NCBI RefSeq assembly: GCF_001428805.1 | Contig: NZ_LMIS01000001.1 | Location: 2,921,075 to 2,985,074, forward strand | Direction of reading: 5' to 3' | Source: Aeromicrobium sp. Root236 | GTDB lineage: Bacteria > Actinomycetota > Actinomycetes > Propionibacteriales > Nocardioidaceae | DNA length: 64,000 nucleotides | In this document: positions 59,875 to 64,000 of the stretch, one piece after another | How the letters are laid out: each line of letters begins with the position of its first letter | How positions within the stretch are numbered: position 1 is the stretch's first letter | The notes under the pieces: generated by a model | What the model was told of the DNA's origin: nothing | The model's input: only the letters and a program-made list of their open reading frames with translations | Databases searched by the model: none | Made by a program: the position numbers and the translations under genes

Positions 59875-61233
59875 GTGAAAGGTTGGCAGGCCCACGGGGA
59901 AGCCGTTGATCGGTTGCTGGCGTCGTACGCGCGCATAGCTCCAGGAGATCGCGTACGCCTCGCCAAGAAGACGTCCAACCTGTTCCGTCCGCGCCAGGGC
60001 AACGACTCTCCGGGCCTCGACGTCAGCGGCCTCGACGGCGTCATCGCGATCGACCCCGAGGCGCAGACCGCCGACGTGCAGGGCATCTGCACCTACGAGC
60101 AGCTGGTCGCCGAGACGCTGGCGCACGGGTTCATCCCCTACGTCGTCCCGCAGCTGCGCACGATCACACTCGGCGGCGCGGTGACCGGCCTGGGCATCGA
60201 GTCCACGTCGTTCCGCAGCGGGCTGCCGCACGAGTCGGTCCTCGAGATGGACATCCTCACGGGCTCCGGCGAGATCGTGACGGCGGCGCCCGAGGGCGAG
60301 CACGCCGACCTGTTCGAGGCGTTCCCCAACTCCTACGGCAGCCTCGGCTACGCCACACGACTCACGATCAAGCTCGAGAAGGTCCCGCCGTTCGTCACCC
60401 TTCGCCACGTGCAGGTGGCTGACGCGGCAGCAGCGGTCAAGGCGATCGAGGTCATCGCCGAGACGGGTGAGTGGCACGGCGAGCGCGTCGACGGCCTCGA
60501 CGGCACGGCCTTCAGCCCCGACGAGATCTACCTGACGCTCGCGCACTTCACCGACACGCCGCAGACGGTCAGCGACTACACCGGCCAGCAGATCTACTAC
60601 CGGTCGATCCAGACCCGCGAGACCGACGCCCTGACGATGAATGACTACATCTGGCGCTGGGACACCGACTGGTTCTGGTGCTCGGGGGCGTTCGGCGCGC
60701 AGAACAAGTGGGTCCGCAAGGTCTGGCCGACCAGGTGGCGCCGCAGCGACGTCTACCACCGGCTCGTCGGGCTCGACGAGAAGATCGGCCTGAGCAAGGT
60801 TCTCGACCGCATCAAGAAGGTGCCGGGCCGCGAACGGGTCATCCAGGACGTCGAGGTCCCGGTCGACCGGCTGCCGGAGTTCCTCGAGTGGTTCGACGCC
60901 GAGGTCGGCATGCGCCCCGTGTGGCTGTGCCCCCTGCGTACGACGCGGCCGTGGCCGGTCTACCCGCTGACGCCCGGCGAGACCTACGTCAACGCCGGGT
61001 TCTGGGGCACCGTCGAGGTGCCGGCCGGCTCACCCGAGGGCATGGTCAACCGCAAGATCGAGGACTTCGTGCACAGCCTCGGCGGGCACAAGTCGCTCTA
61101 CTCCGAGGCGTTCTACGACCAGGAGACGTTCGAGCAGATGTACGGCGGCGAGGTGCTCGCCGCCGCCCGAGGGCGATACGACCCCGAGGGCAGACTGAGC
61201 ACCCTGTACGAGAAAGCGGTGAGGAACTCATGA
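59875..61233 (+). CDS. FAD-binding oxidoreductase, 10-methyl fatty acid synthesis (TmsA/BfaA-like)
   Basis: A 452-residue FAD_binding_4 flavoprotein (VAO/DHCR24 type). It has a PCMH-like domain (about 30-175) with VQGICTYEQLVAETLAHGFIPYVVPQLRTITLGGAVTGLGIESTSF, and a DHCR24-like C-terminal half. In actinobacteria this gene pairs with a methyltransferase to make 10-methylstearic (tuberculostearic) acid; this enzyme reduces the 10-methylene intermediate with NADPH. Its stop overlaps the methyltransferase ATG. No tmsC gene is evident downstream. Confidence 0.85.
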   Translation: MKGWQAHGEAVDRLLASYARIAPGDRVRLAKKTSNLFRPRQGNDSPGLDVSGLDGVIAIDPEAQTADVQGICTYEQLVAETLAHGFIPYVVPQLRTITLGGAVTGLGIESTSFRSGLPHESVLEMDILTGSGEIVTAAPEGEHADLFEAFPNSYGSLGYATRLTIKLEKVPPFVTLRHVQVADAAAAVKAIEVIAETGEWHGERVDGLDGTAFSPDEIYLTLAHFTDTPQTVSDYTGQQIYYRSIQTRETDALTMNDYIWRWDTDWFWCSGAFGAQNKWVRKVWPTRWRRSDVYHRLVGLDEKIGLSKVLDRIKKVPGRERVIQDVEVPVDRLPEFLEWFDAEVGMRPVWLCPLRTTRPWPVYPLTPGETYVNAGFWGTVEVPAGSPEGMVNRKIEDFVHSLGGHKSLYSEAFYDQETFEQMYGGEVLAAARGRYDPEGRLSTLYEKAVRNS

Positions 61234-62519
61234 CCACAGACGTGGGAGTACGACTGTCGATCGCGGATGCGCTCGGCCGGCTCATGAAGGACGGCCTGCC
61301 GTTCCGCTTCGAGGCCTTCGACGGCAGCGTGGCTGGACCGGAGGACGCCCCCATCAAGCTGCGACTCGTCAACGAGCGCGGCCTGTCCTACCTGATGACC
61401 GCGCCCGGCGACCTCGGCTTCGCCCGGGCCTACGTCTCGGGTGACCTCGAGCTCGAGGGTGTTCATCCGGGCAACCCCTACGACGCCATGGTCCTGATCA
61501 TGAGCCAGCTCAAGTTCAAGGTGCCGTCGGCCGCCGAGATGGTGCAGATCGTCCGCAGCCTCGGGTTCGGCAACCTCAAGCCCCCGCCGCCGCCGCCGGA
61601 GGAGCACCTCCCCAAGTGGCGCCGTGCGATGGAGGGCCTGCGGCACAACAAGAAGCGTGACGCCGAGGCGATCCACCACCACTACGACGTCTCCAACCGC
61701 TTCTACGAGCTCGTGCTCGGCCCATCGATGACCTACACGTGCGCCGTCTTCCCGAGGCTCGACTCGACGCTCGAGGAGGCGCAGTACGAGAAGTACGACC
61801 TCATCGCCCGCAAGCTCGACCTCAAGCCGGGCCAGCGGCTGCTCGACATCGGCTGCGGCTGGGGCGGCATGGTCCGCCACGCCGCCAAGCACTACGGCGT
61901 CAAGGTGCTCGGCGTGACGCTGTCCCGCGAGCAGGCCACCTGGGCCCAGGAGGAGATCAAGCGTCAGGGCCTCGACGACCTGGCCGAGGTGCGGTTCATG
62001 GACTACCGCGACGTCACCGAGACCGAGTTCGACGCGATCAGCTCGATCGGCCTCACCGAGCACATCGGCGTCCGCAACTACCCGGCGTACTTCGGGTTCC
62101 TCCACGACCACCTCAAGGTCGGCGGCCGGCTGCTCAACCACTGCATCACGCGGCCGCACAACAAGACCATGTCGACCGGTGCGTTCATCGACCGCTACGT
62201 GTTCCCCGACGGCGAGCTGACCGGCGTCGGCCGCATCACCGTCGCGGCGCAGGATGCCGGGCTCGAGGTGCGCCACGTCGAGAACCTCCGCGAGCACTAC
62301 GCGATGACCCTCAAGGGCTGGTGCGACAACCTCGTCGACAACTGGGACGAGGCGCTGGGCGAGGTCAGCATCGGCCGCGCCAAGGTCTGGGGCATCTACA
62401 TGGCCGGCTCGCGGCTCGCCTTCGAGCGCAACGAGATCGAGCTGCACCACGTCCTCGCGGTCAAGACCGACGCGCAGGGCAACGCCGACTGGCCGTTGCG
62501 GCCGACCTGGGGCAGCTGA
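61230..62519 (+). CDS. S-adenosylmethionine fatty-acyl phospholipid methyltransferase (TmsB/BfaB-like)
   Basis: A 429-residue cyclopropane-synthase-family methyltransferase. The N-terminal lipid-binding half (about 1-140) leads to AIHHHYDVSNRFYELVLGPSMTYTCAVF, then SAM motif LLDIGCGWGGM (about 204-214) and VTLSREQATWAQEEI. It methylates oleoyl chains on phospholipid at C10, followed by reduction by the coupled flavoprotein (established for tmsAB/bfaAB pairs). ATGA overlap shows tight coupling. Confidence 0.88.
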   Translation: MTTDVGVRLSIADALGRLMKDGLPFRFEAFDGSVAGPEDAPIKLRLVNERGLSYLMTAPGDLGFARAYVSGDLELEGVHPGNPYDAMVLIMSQLKFKVPSAAEMVQIVRSLGFGNLKPPPPPPEEHLPKWRRAMEGLRHNKKRDAEAIHHHYDVSNRFYELVLGPSMTYTCAVFPRLDSTLEEAQYEKYDLIARKLDLKPGQRLLDIGCGWGGMVRHAAKHYGVKVLGVTLSREQATWAQEEIKRQGLDDLAEVRFMDYRDVTETEFDAISSIGLTEHIGVRNYPAYFGFLHDHLKVGGRLLNHCITRPHNKTMSTGAFIDRYVFPDGELTGVGRITVAAQDAGLEVRHVENLREHYAMTLKGWCDNLVDNWDEALGEVSIGRAKVWGIYMAGSRLAFERNEIELHHVLAVKTDAQGNADWPLRPTWGS

Positions 62520-62535
62520 GCACCCACCAACGACA

Positions 62536-62567
62536 ACCGGCCCTGACGCGAGAGCGTCAGGGCCGGT
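62536..62567. terminator. bidirectional terminator
   Basis: A perfect 14-bp stem (62536-62549 and 62554-62567) with GAGA loop, between the convergent methyltransferase and nucleotide-sugar dehydrogenase genes. Confidence 0.8.
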
Positions 62568-62579
62568 CGTGCGTGCGGG

Positions 62580-63839
62580 TCAGAGGCGAGCGACCTTGGG
62601 ATCGTCCGTCGCGCCCTTGGTGTCGAACAGGCACTTGGCCGCCGAGGCGATCTCGTCGAGGTCGTACTGCTTGTGGTTCTGCAGCAGGACCGACACGTCG
62701 GCCGAGCGGAGCGCCTCGTCGAGGTCGTCGGCCCGGGTCACGCTGACCCCGTTGGGCGTCCAGGTCTCGACGTGCGGGTCGTGGAACACGAGGTTGGCGC
62801 CCTTGTCGAGCAGCAGCTGCGCGAGCGCGGTCGCGGGCGACTCGCGCTGGTCGGCGATGTTGGGCTTGTAGGTCACGCCGAGCAGCAGGATCGTCGATCC
62901 GCGCAGCGCCTTGCCCTCGTCGTTGAGCAGGTCGATGACGCGCTCGACGACGTACGCCGGCATCTGCAGGTTGATCGATTGCGCCAGCTCGACGAACTGG
63001 AACGGCCGGCCGAGGGTCGCGCGCACCTTGTAGGACAGGTAGTTGGGGTCGATCGGGATGCAGTGCCCGCCGACGCCGGGGCCGGGGAAGAAGGCCTGGA
63101 AGCCGAACGGCTTGGTCGCCGCGTTGCGGATGACCTCCCACAGGTCGATGTCCATCTCGTGGCAGAACTGCGCCATCTCGTTGACCAGCGCGATGTTGAT
63201 GTGCCGGTAGGTGTTCTCCAGCAGCTTGGTCATCTCGGCCTCGCGCGTGCCCTTGGAGGGGATCACGGTCTCGATGAAGCGGCCGTAGAACGCTGCGGCG
63301 ACCTCGGTCGACTCCGGCGTGTGACCGCCGACCACCTTGGGCGTGTTGGCGATGCCGTACGTCGGGTTGCCCGGGTCGACGCGCTCGGGGCTGAAGGCGA
63401 GGTGGAAGTCGACGCCGGCGACGAGGCCGGTCTTCTCCAGGATCGGGCGGACGACCTCGTCGGTCGTGCCGGGGTAGGTCGTCGACTCGAGGACCACGAG
63501 GTGCTGGCTGCGGAGCTGGCGCGAGATCGTCGTGGTGGCGGCGATGACCGCACCCAGGTCGGGCTCACCCTCGACCGAGAGCGGGGTCGGCACGCAGATG
63601 ACGATCGCGTCGGCCTCCGCGAGGATGGCCTCGTCAGTCGTCGCGGTGAAGCCGAGCGAGATCATCTCGGCGATGTCGGCATCGGTCAGGTCGTCGATGT
63701 GGCTCGTGCCGCTGTTGAGCGACTCGACCATCGCACCGTTGACGTCGAATCCGGCGACGCGGAGCCCGGAGCGAGAAGCCTGCTGGGCGAGCGGAAGCCC
63801 GACGTAGCCGAGGCCGATGATTGCCATGTCGATGGACAA
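62580..63839 (-). CDS. nucleotide-sugar dehydrogenase (UDP-ManNAc dehydrogenase-like)
   Basis: A 419-residue enzyme oxidising a UDP-sugar to its uronate with two NAD+. N-terminal Rossmann IIGLGYVGLPLA, LVVLESTTYPGTTDEVV, FHLAFSPERVDPGN, the central KLLENTYRHINIALVNE, and active-site Cys in GPGVGGHCIPIDP; the C-terminal domain has LLLGVTYKPNIADQRESPA. Closest in style to WecC/Cap-type UDP-N-acetylmannosamine dehydrogenases (inference). TTG at 63839 has AAGGA at good spacing; an ATG at 63827 would cut four residues. Upstream gene suggests a glycan locus. Confidence 0.9.
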   Translation of the reverse strand: MSIDMAIIGLGYVGLPLAQQASRSGLRVAGFDVNGAMVESLNSGTSHIDDLTDADIAEMISLGFTATTDEAILAEADAIVICVPTPLSVEGEPDLGAVIAATTTISRQLRSQHLVVLESTTYPGTTDEVVRPILEKTGLVAGVDFHLAFSPERVDPGNPTYGIANTPKVVGGHTPESTEVAAAFYGRFIETVIPSKGTREAEMTKLLENTYRHINIALVNEMAQFCHEMDIDLWEVIRNAATKPFGFQAFFPGPGVGGHCIPIDPNYLSYKVRATLGRPFQFVELAQSINLQMPAYVVERVIDLLNDEGKALRGSTILLLGVTYKPNIADQRESPATALAQLLLDKGANLVFHDPHVETWTPNGVSVTRADDLDEALRSADVSVLLQNHKQYDLDEIASAAKCLFDTKGATDDPKVARL

Positions 63840-63931
63840 GGTCGTTTCCTTCAGGTGGGGTGCGTGGTGCCTGCCGAAGATTACCGCAGCGGGTCACAGG
63901 GACTGAAATTCACGGCAATGCCCAGTCGGCG

Positions 63932-64000
63932 TCAGTGCTTGCCGCGGCCGAGCGCCCGGTAGGTCCAGCCGGCCGCGCGCCAGGCCGCCGGGTCGAGCGC
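63932..64000 (-). CDS. C-terminal fragment of an unidentified protein
   Basis: The minus-strand frame ending at 63932 is open to the window edge and ends in WRAAGWTYRALGRGKH. Such basic, aromatic endings occur in glycosyltransferases, which would fit the neighbouring nucleotide-sugar dehydrogenase, but 22 residues are too few to assign. Confidence 0.35.
   Translation of the reverse strand, partial: ALDPAAWRAAGWTYRALGRGKH

Overview
This is chromosomal DNA from a very GC-rich actinobacterium. Gene content points to the family Nocardioidaceae, with Aeromicrobium or a close relative as my best guess (inference). The supporting features are a valine dehydrogenase, a two-gene system for 10-methyl (tuberculostearic) fatty acids, WhiB7, MMPL exporters, actinobacterial families such as SCO4848 and DUF3073, and GGTT/AACC palindromic repeats between genes. 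Genes are dense on both strands and often joined by 1-4 base ATGA, GTGA or TGATG overlaps. Many genes that start transcription units have a TANNNT -10 box 6-7 bases before the start codon, which suggests leaderless mRNAs.

Layout. 1-9.7 kb: end of a TOPRIM protein, small membrane protein, acetyltransferase, DEAD-box helicase, rhodanese, Nramp metal transporter, glyoxalase-fold protein, Fpg/Nei glycosylase, EamA transporter, DUF72 and a secreted seven-repeat RCC1 protein. 9.8-14 kb: TetR regulators, a self-regulated ABC exporter operon and a secreted NHL-repeat protein. 14-17.4 kb: a decapeptide-repeat protein, ferredoxin-reductase-like flavoprotein and old-yellow-enzyme protein. 17.5-27.4 kb: the purine cluster purL - SCP-like - (insert) - purF - purM - DUF3073, whose order recalls Mycobacterium. 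The insert holds a glycerophosphodiesterase, a DUF1906 cell-wall protein and an acyl-CoA synthetase. 27.5-33 kb: valine dehydrogenase and a four-gene membrane electron-transfer operon (ferric-reductase-like flavocytochrome, FMN-binding protein, ApbE).

33-38 kb: a TetR-SDR operon faces a sterol desaturase gene that is translationally coupled to an INSIG-like membrane protein. A frameshifted glyoxalase-fold gene and a GyrI-like gene follow. 38-38.6 kb: tRNA-Phe and tRNA-Asp with clear terminators, plus a 99-bp duplication of the tRNA-Phe 3' end and its terminator. 39-43.3 kb: cysteine dioxygenase, rhodanese and a complete OpuC-type osmoprotectant ABC importer. 43.3-50.3 kb: two MMPL exporters flank a NarL-type two-component system, and the second MMPL is under a TetR. 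50.4-56.3 kb: secreted, hydrolase, GluQ-RS and small membrane proteins.

56.4-58.3 kb is the most notable region. whiB7 sits behind a roughly 410-base leader holding a small upstream ORF and a Rho-independent terminator, the layout of antibiotic-induced attenuation. It is followed by a short tRNA array (Arg-ACG, His-GTG, Arg-CCG, Cys-GCA) with an HNH endonuclease gene inside it, then tandem broken copies of tRNA-Glu ending in the intact gene. 58.4-64 kb: metallopeptidase, pirin, type II dehydroquinase, the tmsA/tmsB-like pair and a nucleotide-sugar dehydrogenase at the edge of a likely polysaccharide locus.
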